A DNA stretch of 10,793 bases from Verrucomicrobiota bacterium (GTDB lineage Bacteria > Verrucomicrobiota > Verrucomicrobiia > Opitutales > Opitutaceae): contig JAEYYL010000413.1 in NCBI GenBank assembly GCA_023430825.1, positions 1 through 10,793 of the forward strand, written 5' to 3'. The position numbers and the translations under genes are program-made. The notes under the pieces are model-generated. The model did not search any database. It saw only the letters and a list, made by a program, of their open reading frames with translations, and was not told where the DNA came from. Each line of letters opens with the position of its first letter. The stretch's first letter is position 1. This document shows, one piece after another, positions 1 to 5,698 of the stretch.

Positions 1-992
1 AGCCCGCGTTCATACGCCGCGACGATCCGGTCCCACTCCGCGTTCGCCGCGTCATCCACGAGCTGCCGCTTCGGGTCCGCGTCATACCACGCCACGCTCG
101 CCTCGATCCCGTCGCGATAACGCGTCGTCGCCATGAAGTCCGGCACGAAGCGCTTGATCTTCGTGTTGTCGAACACCGCGCAGTTCGACTTGTCGCCGAG
201 CAGCGGCCCCGCATAGCCCGGCGCGCACGCCACGATGAAATCCGATGCGATGTGCAACAGCTTCGGCGCCGGCACGCCCGCCGCCTCCGCCGTCGCCTGA
301 TAAATTTGATCCCAGGTCAGCGCCTCATCCGACGTGATGTGAAACGCATGCCCGATCGCTCCCTGATGGCCGAGCAACCCGACCAGCCCTTTCGCGAAAT
401 CCGAGTTGTGCGTCATCGTCCACAACGTCAGCCCGTCGCCCGGCACGATCACCGGCCGCCCACGCCGCATCCGGTCGATCGCCGTGTAGCTGCGTTCCCA
501 GCTGTTGATCGCGACCGGAAACACCGTCGGCCCATACGTGAAAGACGGTCGCACGATCGTCACCGGAAAATTCTCCTCGCGCAGCGCCCGCGTCAGCCGG
601 TCCTCGCACGCGATCTTGTTGCGCGAATAGTCCCAGAACGGATTCACCAACGGCGTGGATTCCGTGATGATCCCGTGCGTGGGCGGCTTCTGATACGCGC
701 TCGCCGAGCTGATGAAAATATACTGGCCGACGCGCCCGCGAAACAGCGCCAGCCGCTGCTCGAGTTCGTCGGGCGTGAACGTCACGAAATCCACCACCGC
801 ATCCCACGTCGCGCCGCCGAGCGCCGCCGCCGCGGCGGCCGCATCGTTGACGTTCGCCACGATCTGTTTCGCCCCCGCCGGCGGCGCCGAACGCGAGCGA
901 TTGAGCACGGTCAGGTCGAAGCCGCGCTCGATCGCCAGTTTCGAACACGCCGTGCTGATAATGCCCGTCCCGCCGACAAAAAGGATTTTCAT
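1..992 (-). CDS. NAD-dependent epimerase/dehydratase (extended/atypical SDR), 3' end outside window
   Basis: About 330 codons are visible from an ATG at 992; the frame is open to the left edge, so the C-terminus is missing. The N-terminus MKILFVGGTGIIS is a Rossmann glycine-rich turn (about residues 7-13) at the very start, as in cytosolic NAD(P)-binding SDR epimerases. A conserved SSASAYQ strand lies near residues 94-100, and YSRNK near 121-125 supplies the catalytic Tyr and Lys of the YxxxK motif. A VRPSFTYGP segment near 147-154 is also typical of the family. The substrate cannot be read from the sequence; sugar nucleotides are usual for such proteins. Its ATG overlaps the stop of the upstream ArsC-like ORF in an ATGA junction, which suggests translational coupling as the last visible gene of the ars operon. 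There is no signal peptide or membrane segment. The family call is firm; any role in arsenic metabolism is inference. Confidence 0.88.
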   Translation of the reverse strand, partial: MKILFVGGTGIISTACSKLAIERGFDLTVLNRSRSAPPAGAKQIVANVNDAAAAAAALGGATWDAVVDFVTFTPDELEQRLALFRGRVGQYIFISSASAYQKPPTHGIITESTPLVNPFWDYSRNKIACEDRLTRALREENFPVTIVRPSFTYGPTVFPVAINSWERSYTAIDRMRRGRPVIVPGDGLTLWTMTHNSDFAKGLVGLLGHQGAIGHAFHITSDEALTWDQIYQATAEAAGVPAPKLLHIASDFIVACAPGYAGPLLGDKSNCAVFDNTKIKRFVPDFMATTRYRDGIEASVAWYDADPKRQLVDDAANAEWDRIVAAYERG

Positions 993-1204
993 GCGCCGTC
1001 AGAGAAAGCGCAGCCGCCACCCCAATTCGATCCCAAATGCAGCGTCCGCTTCCCTTCAATGCGGACGAGATCACCGCGCAGCCGCCCAAAGTCGCGCCGT
1101 CGCGCAGCCCCCGCCGCATCCGCGTCGAACGCCCGCTTCAGATCCTCGGCCATTTGGCGGCGACACGAATTGCCGATGCAGAGGATGAGAACCTTGGGTT
1201 TCAC
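989..1204 (-). CDS. Truncated ArsC-like (LMW-phosphatase fold) ORF, probable arsenate reductase remnant
   Basis: A 71-codon ORF starts at a GTG whose GTGA overlaps the acr3 stop, and ends in a TGA that overlaps the SDR start codon. Its first 20 or so residues match the N-terminus of thioredoxin-coupled arsenate reductases: KPKVLILCIGNSCRRQMAED, with the P-loop C-x5-R (Cys9 to Arg15). The family usually reads CTGNSCRS, so the Thr after the Cys and the Ser after the Arg are changed here. After about residue 27 the resemblance stops: the SAG strand, the downstream redox cysteines and the conserved Asp of the roughly 130-residue family are all absent, and neither other minus-strand frame in this 212-base stretch restores them. 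The tail is Arg/Gly-rich. It is therefore unlikely to be an active reductase. An internal deletion that left both operon junctions intact is the simplest reading; a working small peptide cannot be excluded. Confidence 0.62.
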   Translation of the reverse strand: MKPKVLILCIGNSCRRQMAEDLKRAFDADAAGAARRRDFGRLRGDLVRIEGKRTLHLGSNWGGGCAFSDGA

Positions 1205-2274
1205 GCGGGATCGGAGCGTCGGATGTCGTCCGGAAAATAGCGGCGCTTGAACCAGTAGGCCACGTGCACCAGCCCGATCAATGCCGGCACTTCGATGAGC
1301 GGCCCCACCACCGCGGCAAACGCCACGCCGGAATCCAGGCCGAAGACCGCGATGGCCACCGCGATCGCGAGTTCGAAATTATTGCCCGCCGAAGTGAACG
1401 CGACCGACGCCGACCGCGGATAATCCGCACCGAGCTTTTTCGCCATCGCGAAACTCACCAGGAACATGATCGCGAAATACAGGCAGAGCGGCACCGCGAT
1501 ACGCACGACGTCGAGCGGGAGTTGCACGATCGTGTCGCCCTTGAAGGTGAACATCACGACGATCGTGAACAGCAGGGCCAGGAGCGTGAGCGGCGACACG
1601 CGCGGGATGAACACGCGCTCATACCACTCCGCGCCTTTCAACGGCACCAGGATCACCCGGCTCAGCACGCCCGCCGCGAACGGAATCCCGAGATAGGTCA
1701 TCACGCTCCAAAAGATGTCGCGCATCGACACCTGCACGACCGCGCCCTCGAGTCCGAAATACGGCGGCAGCACCGTGATGAACAGCCAGGCGAAGAAGCT
1801 GTAGAACAGGATCTGCGCGATGCTGTTGAGGGCCACGAGCCCGGCGGCGTATTCGCGGTTTCCTTTGGCGAGTTCGTTCCACACGAGCACCATCGCGATG
1901 CAGCGGGCGATGCCGACGAGGATCAGTCCCACCAGATAGTCCGGGTGATCGCGCAACAGCAGCACCGCGAGGAGGAACATCAGCACCGGCCCGATCACCC
2001 AGTTCTGCACCAGCGACAGCGCGAGGATGCGGACGTTGGCGAAAACTTTCGGCAGTTCCGCATACCTCACCTTCGCGAGCGGCGGATACATCATCAACAC
2101 GAGCCCGATCGCGATCGGCAGGTTGGTCGTCCCGATCGTCATCGGCTCGAACAACGACGCGGGATCCGGAATGACGAAGTGGCCGAGCGCCACTCCGCCC
2201 GCCATGGCGGCGAAGATCCAGACCGTCAGATAACGGTCGAGGAACGACATGTTCTTGGCGACGGTGTCCGGCAT
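1201..2274 (-). CDS. acr3: Arsenite efflux permease ACR3 (ArsB-type function, BART superfamily)
   Basis: This 357-residue inner-membrane protein exports arsenite, probably using the proton-motive force. The length is normal for ACR3, and about ten hydrophobic segments run through the chain. Diagnostic stretches are MTIGTTNLPIAIGLVLMMYP (45-64), GIARCIAMVLVWNELAKGN (121-139), which holds the conserved Cys125, AFTSAGNNFELAIAVA (292-307), and GPLIEVP, with the conserved Glu near 328. A Cys and a Glu at these places have been reported as essential in studied ACR3 proteins. The ATG at 2274 lies 12 bases after the arsJ stop; an internal ATG at 2250 (MSFLDRYL) matches the usual family N-terminus and is an alternative start. 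Neither has a clear Shine-Dalgarno sequence. The stop overlaps the start of the ArsC-like ORF by four bases. With that reductase truncated, the source of arsenite for this pump is unclear. Confidence 0.96.
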   Translation of the reverse strand: MPDTVAKNMSFLDRYLTVWIFAAMAGGVALGHFVIPDPASLFEPMTIGTTNLPIAIGLVLMMYPPLAKVRYAELPKVFANVRILALSLVQNWVIGPVLMFLLAVLLLRDHPDYLVGLILVGIARCIAMVLVWNELAKGNREYAAGLVALNSIAQILFYSFFAWLFITVLPPYFGLEGAVVQVSMRDIFWSVMTYLGIPFAAGVLSRVILVPLKGAEWYERVFIPRVSPLTLLALLFTIVVMFTFKGDTIVQLPLDVVRIAVPLCLYFAIMFLVSFAMAKKLGADYPRSASVAFTSAGNNFELAIAVAIAVFGLDSGVAFAAVVGPLIEVPALIGLVHVAYWFKRRYFPDDIRRSDPA

Positions 2275-2286
2275 GGAGAAACGCGG

Positions 2287-3525
2287 CTAATCGCCCGCTG
2301 CCCGCACCGCGCCGCGCGCCAGCATCTCGGGATGCACGGGCCGACGCGGCAGCTTCAGCCCAATGAGTCCCGCGGCCAGGGCAAAGGCAAACGTGCCCCA
2401 CAGGCAGCCGTTCAGCCCGGCCAGTTGAAACAGCACGCCGGACAACAGGCAGCCCACCAGCCGCCCGCCGGCGTTCGCCATGTAGTAAAAACCGACGTTG
2501 AGCGCGACCTTGTCGCCGTCCGTGTAGTCCAAAATCAAATACGAATGCACCGCCGAATTCACGGCGAACACGATCCCGAACGCCGCCAGCCCCACGATGA
2601 TCGCCGCCTGCGGTTCGAACCCCGCAGCCAGCCCGAGCGGAATCGCCGCCGCGACGGCCGACAAGATGAACGCCGTCGTCGCCGCCACCCCGCCGCCCGG
2701 CGAACGCCCGCGGAACAACGCCGGCGAGAGCGATTGCACGATGCCGTAACCGATCACCCAAAACGCCATGAACCCCCCAACCTCCGCGAACGACCAGCCC
2801 AGCGCACCGCGCAGGAAGATCGGCACGCCGACCACGAACCAGATGTCGCGCGCCCCAAAGAGAAAGAAGCGCGCCGCCGAAAGCACGTTGATCGCCCGCT
2901 CCTTCGCGAACAGCTCGCGAAATGCCACCTTGCCCTTCGCCCGGCCCATGGCCGCCGGTAGCGCCGTCCAGGCTCCGATCAAAACCACGAGCAGCGCTCC
3001 CGCCATGAGCCAAAGCGCGCCGGCGAAACCGGCCGCGTTGAGCAGAAAACCGCCGACAAAAAATCCGACGCCCTTCAGCGCGTTCTTCGACCCCGTGAGG
3101 ATCGCGACCCACTTGAACAACGCCCCCTCCGCATCCGGCGGCACCAGCACCTTGATCGCGCTCTTCGCGCTCATCTTCGTCAGATCCTTCGCGATGCCCG
3201 AGAGCGATTGCATCGCCATCACGTAGGCGACCGACCACGCCACCGGCCAACCCGGATCGAGCAGCGCCAGCAGCCCAAGCGAAAGCACCTGCAGGAAAAG
3301 CCCGCCGATCAGCGTGACCCGCAGCCCCATCCGGCTGCCCATCCAGCCGCCCAGCAGATTCGTCACGATCCCGAAGAATTCGTAGAACAGAAACAGGAAC
3401 GCGAGCTGCACCGGGCTGTAGCCGAGATGGAAGAAATGCAGCAGCACCAGCATCCGCAGCGCGCCGTCGGTGACGGTGAAACCCCAGTAGGCCGCGGTGA
3501 CGAAAATGTAATTGCGCAGGTTCAC
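2287..3525 (-). CDS. arsJ: Organoarsenical efflux MFS transporter ArsJ
   Basis: This 412-residue major facilitator superfamily protein is typical of ArsJ in length and sequence. The N-terminal run MLVLLHFFHLGYSPVQLAFL (25-44), followed by FEFFGIVTNLLGG-like residues (YEFFGIVTNLLGGWMGSRMG, 48-67), is the characteristic ArsJ signature, and the C-terminal half shows FYYMANAGGRLVGCLLSG. Known role: ArsJ exports 1-arseno-3-phosphoglycerate, the unstable product made when GAPDH uses arsenate instead of phosphate; outside the cell it falls apart to arsenate, giving arsenate resistance without reduction. The GAPDH partner gene lies directly upstream. The start is a GTG at 3525, one base after the GAPDH stop; the ATG that overlaps that stop is followed at once by TGA and cannot be used. 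The tight junction implies co-translation of the two partners. Identification is secure; the substrate is inferred from characterised family members. Confidence 0.96.
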   Translation of the reverse strand: MNLRNYIFVTAAYWGFTVTDGALRMLVLLHFFHLGYSPVQLAFLFLFYEFFGIVTNLLGGWMGSRMGLRVTLIGGLFLQVLSLGLLALLDPGWPVAWSVAYVMAMQSLSGIAKDLTKMSAKSAIKVLVPPDAEGALFKWVAILTGSKNALKGVGFFVGGFLLNAAGFAGALWLMAGALLVVLIGAWTALPAAMGRAKGKVAFRELFAKERAINVLSAARFFLFGARDIWFVVGVPIFLRGALGWSFAEVGGFMAFWVIGYGIVQSLSPALFRGRSPGGGVAATTAFILSAVAAAIPLGLAAGFEPQAAIIVGLAAFGIVFAVNSAVHSYLILDYTDGDKVALNVGFYYMANAGGRLVGCLLSGVLFQLAGLNGCLWGTFAFALAAGLIGLKLPRRPVHPEMLARGAVRAAGD

Positions 3526-3526
3526 A

Positions 3527-4537
3527 TCAGAGCGTCGCCGTCACCTTGCGCGCGAGTTCCGCCATCCGGTTCACGTAGCCCCATTCGTTGTCATACCACG
3601 CGTAAATTTTCACCAGCGTGTGGTCGACGACCATGGTCGAGAGCGCATCGATCGTCGCGGAATGCGGATCGCCGCGATAATCGATGGAAACCAGCGGACG
3701 CTCCTCGTAACCGAGAATCCCCGCGAGCGCTCCGTCCGCCGCCGCCTTTAGCAGCGCGTTCACTTCCTCGGCGGTGGTTTCGCGTTTCACCTTGAAGACG
3801 CAGTCGGTGAGCGAGGCATTCAACAACGGCACGCGCACCGCATGGCCATTCAGTTTGCCGAGCAGTTCCGGATAAATCAGCCCGATCGCCGTCGCCGAAC
3901 CCGTGGTGGTCGGAATCAACGACAAACCCGCCGCGCGCGCCCGGCGCAGATCCTTGTCGGGCCGGTCGACGACGCTCTGCGTGTTCGTGGCATCGTGAAT
4001 CGTCGTGATCACGCCGTGCTCGATGCCGAGCCCTTCATGAATCACTTTCACGATCGGCGCGAGGCAGTTGGTCGTGCACGAGGCATTCGTCAGCAGCCGG
4101 TGTTTCTCCGGATCGTAAACGTCGTCGTTCACGCCCATCACGATGTTCTGCGCCTCGCCTTTCACCGGTGCGGCCACAATCACCTTCTTCACACCGCGCT
4201 CGAAATAAACCGCGAGCTGCTCCGGCTTCCGGAACTTCCCACTGCACTCGAGCACGAGATCCACGCCGTGGTCAGCCCACGGGACGTCGCCGGGCGTCGC
4301 CTCCTCCGTGAACGCAATCCTCGCTTCGCCCACCCGAAGCGCGCTGCCGTCGGCGCGCGCCTCCTGCGACCACCGGCCCTGCAGCGAATCGAAGTTGAGC
4401 AGGTGCGCCGCGCACGCCGCGCCGCCCTTCACTTCGTTCACGAGCACCCAGTCGAACTCCGGCCAGTTCCAGGCGGCGCGAAAAACGAGCCGGCCCATCC
4501 GGCCAAAACCATTGATGCCGATGCGGATCTTTTTCAT
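3527..4537 (-). CDS. ars-operon type I glyceraldehyde-3-phosphate dehydrogenase
   Basis: This is a full-length 336-residue GAPDH. The NAD-binding turn GINGFGRMGR is at 7-16, the catalytic Cys154 lies in NASCTTNCLAP, His181 in TTIHDATNTQ is the base partner, and the C-terminal WYDNEWGYVNRM is intact. In the ars setting it is expected to oxidise glyceraldehyde-3-phosphate with arsenate to 1-arseno-3-phosphoglycerate for export by ArsJ. The residue that is normally Asp after Asn in the NAD ribose-binding turn is Glu35 (VNEV), as in erythrose-4-phosphate dehydrogenases; the ArsJ neighbour makes the ars role far more likely than Epd. The start is the ATG at 4537, because MKKIRIGINGFGRMG begins the fold at once; the frame stays open upstream, but that extra stretch overlaps arsR and is not GAPDH-like. 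It lies 40 bases after the arsR stop and one base before arsJ. Confidence 0.95.
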   Translation of the reverse strand: MKKIRIGINGFGRMGRLVFRAAWNWPEFDWVLVNEVKGGAACAAHLLNFDSLQGRWSQEARADGSALRVGEARIAFTEEATPGDVPWADHGVDLVLECSGKFRKPEQLAVYFERGVKKVIVAAPVKGEAQNIVMGVNDDVYDPEKHRLLTNASCTTNCLAPIVKVIHEGLGIEHGVITTIHDATNTQSVVDRPDKDLRRARAAGLSLIPTTTGSATAIGLIYPELLGKLNGHAVRVPLLNASLTDCVFKVKRETTAEEVNALLKAAADGALAGILGYEERPLVSIDYRGDPHSATIDALSTMVVDHTLVKIYAWYDNEWGYVNRMAELARKVTATL

Positions 4538-4577
4538 GCGGGAAAACGGGAAAAACGGCAGGATGCGACGATGAATC

Positions 4578-4961
4578 TTACGTGCGGCCGGCCGTTGTCC
4601 GGGCCGGCTTGGCGCAACAGAGCCGGTCGTCATCACCGAGACTCGCGCGCAGCTTGCGCCCCTTTTCCGCATCGCGGCGGAACACGGGGTCCTCCGTGAC
4701 GCAGTCCTGCAGGCAGGCGAGATTCGCCCTCAATTCGGCCGACGGTTTCGCGGGCAGCGCATACACCACCCAGTTCCCCTCCCGCGTCGCGCGCACGAGC
4801 CCGTGCCGTTTCAAATAGGCGAGATGCTTCGAAATCTTCACCTGCGGCTCGCCGAGAATCTTCTGAAAGTGACACACGCAGAGCGGCCCGGCGCCGAGCA
4901 AATTCAGGATGCGCAACCGCGTCGGGTCGCAGAGGCATTCGTAAATTTGCACCAGCTTCAT
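4578..4961 (-). CDS. arsR: ArsR/SmtB-family arsenic-responsive repressor
   Basis: This is a 127-residue winged-helix repressor. DPTRLRILNLL (12-22) is the family opening, the recognition helix region is GEPQVKISKHLAYLKRHGLV (37-56), and the wing reads REGNWVVYALP (60-70). The metal site is of the classic ArsR type, with two cysteines in PLCVC (Cys28, Cys30), matching the ELCVCDL motif that binds As(III) in the E. coli plasmid protein. Other cysteines (Cys9, Cys11, Cys83, Cys87, and the CC pair at 115-116) are extra thiols that could complete or extend the site. It is expected to repress its own operon until As(III)/Sb(III) binds. It is the first gene of the minus-strand ars operon, transcribed away from the sigma-factor gene across a 101-bp gap. 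A GGAAAGG element 12 bases before the ATG is a possible, rather distant, ribosome-binding site. Confidence 0.95.
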   Translation of the reverse strand: MKLVQIYECLCDPTRLRILNLLGAGPLCVCHFQKILGEPQVKISKHLAYLKRHGLVRATREGNWVVYALPAKPSAELRANLACLQDCVTEDPVFRRDAEKGRKLRASLGDDDRLCCAKPARTTAGRT

Positions 4962-4973
4962 GCCGCACGCATA

Positions 4974-4980
4974 CCTTTCC
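4974..4980 (-). promoter_or_regulatory. Possible arsR ribosome-binding site
   Basis: GGAAAGG on the minus strand, ending 12 bases before the arsR ATG. It is the only purine-rich Shine-Dalgarno-like run found directly upstream of a start in the window; the spacing is longer than the common 5-9 bases, so it is weak evidence. Confidence 0.35.
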
Positions 4981-4983
4981 GGG

Positions 4984-5005
4984 AATATTCTTCAAGCGGT
5001 ATATT
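4984..5005. promoter_or_regulatory. Candidate ArsR operator (AATAT-N12-ATATT inverted repeat)
   Basis: AATAT at 4984-4988 and ATATT at 5001-5005 are perfect inverted copies separated by 12 bases; counting inner matches, 14 of 22 positions are symmetric. AT-rich imperfect palindromes of about this size between divergent genes are typical ArsR/SmtB targets. The arm nearest arsR lies 23 bases upstream of its start codon. A second, perfect palindrome GAATATTC sits at 4983-4990 within the left side. Assignment to ArsR is inference from position and type. Confidence 0.5.
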
Positions 5006-5062
5006 GTTACGTTTGCGCGAATCGGTAAAGTCTGCGTCCTTTGTCCGCTCCCCTGCCTCACC

Positions 5063-5698
5063 ATGATCGCGACCGCCTCTCCTTCCTCCACCCGCGCGGC
5101 GGGTTCCTCCCCCGACGCCGGCGAGATCCGCACCGCCGTCCGGCGCTTCATCGGCGCCCGCGTCAGCGACGCCGCGACGGCGGACGATCTCACGCAAGAC
5201 GTGCTGCTCAAGGTGCAGGAACGTCTGCCCCAGGTCCGCGATCCGCGCCGGCTGATGGGCTGGGTGATCCGGATCGCGCGAAACCAGGTGACCGACTTTT
5301 TCCGCCGCGCCCGTCCGATGCAGGTCTTCGAAGAACAGCAGGTCGATGACGACGCACTCCAACCGGACGCACTCGCCCGCGAGGAGGATCAGCTCCGCAC
5401 GCAATTGCATCATTACATCCGCTCCGTGGTCCACGCTCTCCCGCCGCTCTACCGCGACGCGATCGTCCTGACGGACTACGAAGGCCTCAGCCAGGTCGAA
5501 CTCGCGCAACGTCACCGCATCTCCGTCTCCGCCGCCAAATCGCGCGTGCAGCGCGCCCGCGCGCTGGTGCACGCAACGATCAACCGCTGCTGCCGTTTCG
5601 ACGTGGACCACTACGGCACCGTCATCGACTACACCTCACGATCCAGCGCCTGCGTTTGTCCGCCGGAGCGTCAGCCCGCCACCCCCCGACTGTCATGA
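5063..5698 (+). CDS. SigZ-like ECF RNA polymerase sigma factor with C-terminal cysteines
   Basis: This 211-residue sigma-70 family protein has region 2 at about 22-85 (DDLTQDVLLKVQERL, then GWVIRIARNQVTDFFRR, the core-binding and -10 recognition helices) and region 4 at about 118-172 (LPPLYRDAIVLTDYEGLSQV, then SVSAAKSRVQRAR, the -35 recognition helix). There is no region 3, as in ECF sigmas. The tail after region 4, CCRFDVDHYGTVIDY (176-190), is the hallmark of SigZ-type sigma factors; a further CVC follows at 197-199. No anti-sigma gene is next to it. Its TGA overlaps the ATG of the copper ATPase (ATGA, 5695-5698), so the two are almost certainly co-translated. The tail thiols could bind metal directly, as reported for cysteine-rich CorE-type ECF sigmas; here that is inference. 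No Shine-Dalgarno sequence precedes the ATG. Confidence 0.9.
   Translation: MIATASPSSTRAAGSSPDAGEIRTAVRRFIGARVSDAATADDLTQDVLLKVQERLPQVRDPRRLMGWVIRIARNQVTDFFRRARPMQVFEEQQVDDDALQPDALAREEDQLRTQLHHYIRSVVHALPPLYRDAIVLTDYEGLSQVELAQRHRISVSAAKSRVQRARALVHATINRCCRFDVDHYGTVIDYTSRSSACVCPPERQPATPRLS

Larger units (their letters stand above)
4962..5062. promoter_or_regulatory. Divergent control region between the ars operon and the sigma factor/copper ATPase genes
   Basis: This 101-bp gap separates two divergent transcription units and must hold both promoters unless a unit is read from elsewhere. It is clearly AT-richer in its middle (4984-5010) than the flanking genes. On the plus strand TATATT (5000-5005) resembles a -10 box, but no good -35 box sits at the right distance. 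On the minus strand TTTACC followed 17 bases later by CAATAT is a weak candidate for arsR. The inverted repeat listed separately overlaps the candidate boxes, so one repressor could shut both directions. Promoter assignments are tentative; the existence of a shared control region follows from gene orientation. Confidence 0.7.

Noticed and set aside
993..1204. A frameshift that could restore a full-length ArsC
   Set aside because: The whole interval is only 212 bases, and no other minus-strand frame shows the SAG strand or downstream cysteines, so the missing part is deleted rather than out of frame.
1264..2961. A 565-codon plus-strand open frame across acr3 and arsJ
   Set aside because: It is extremely rich in Arg, His, Asp and Glu, has no recognisable motif, and lies opposite two clear transporter genes; a typical shadow of GC-rich coding DNA.
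1619..3250. A 543-codon minus-strand open frame overlapping arsJ and acr3 in another frame
   Set aside because: Same strand but wrong frame; Gly/Arg-rich translation without motifs, while the overlapped frames encode clear ArsJ and ACR3.
4538..4672. A 45-residue N-terminal extension of the GAPDH
   Set aside because: It overlaps the arsR coding region and has no GAPDH-like sequence; the ATG at 4537 begins the NAD-binding fold directly.
5656..5694. TTG start giving the copper ATPase 13 more residues
   Set aside because: It lies within the sigma-factor tail; the ATG in the ATGA overlap is the better start and is followed at once by the His-rich tail.
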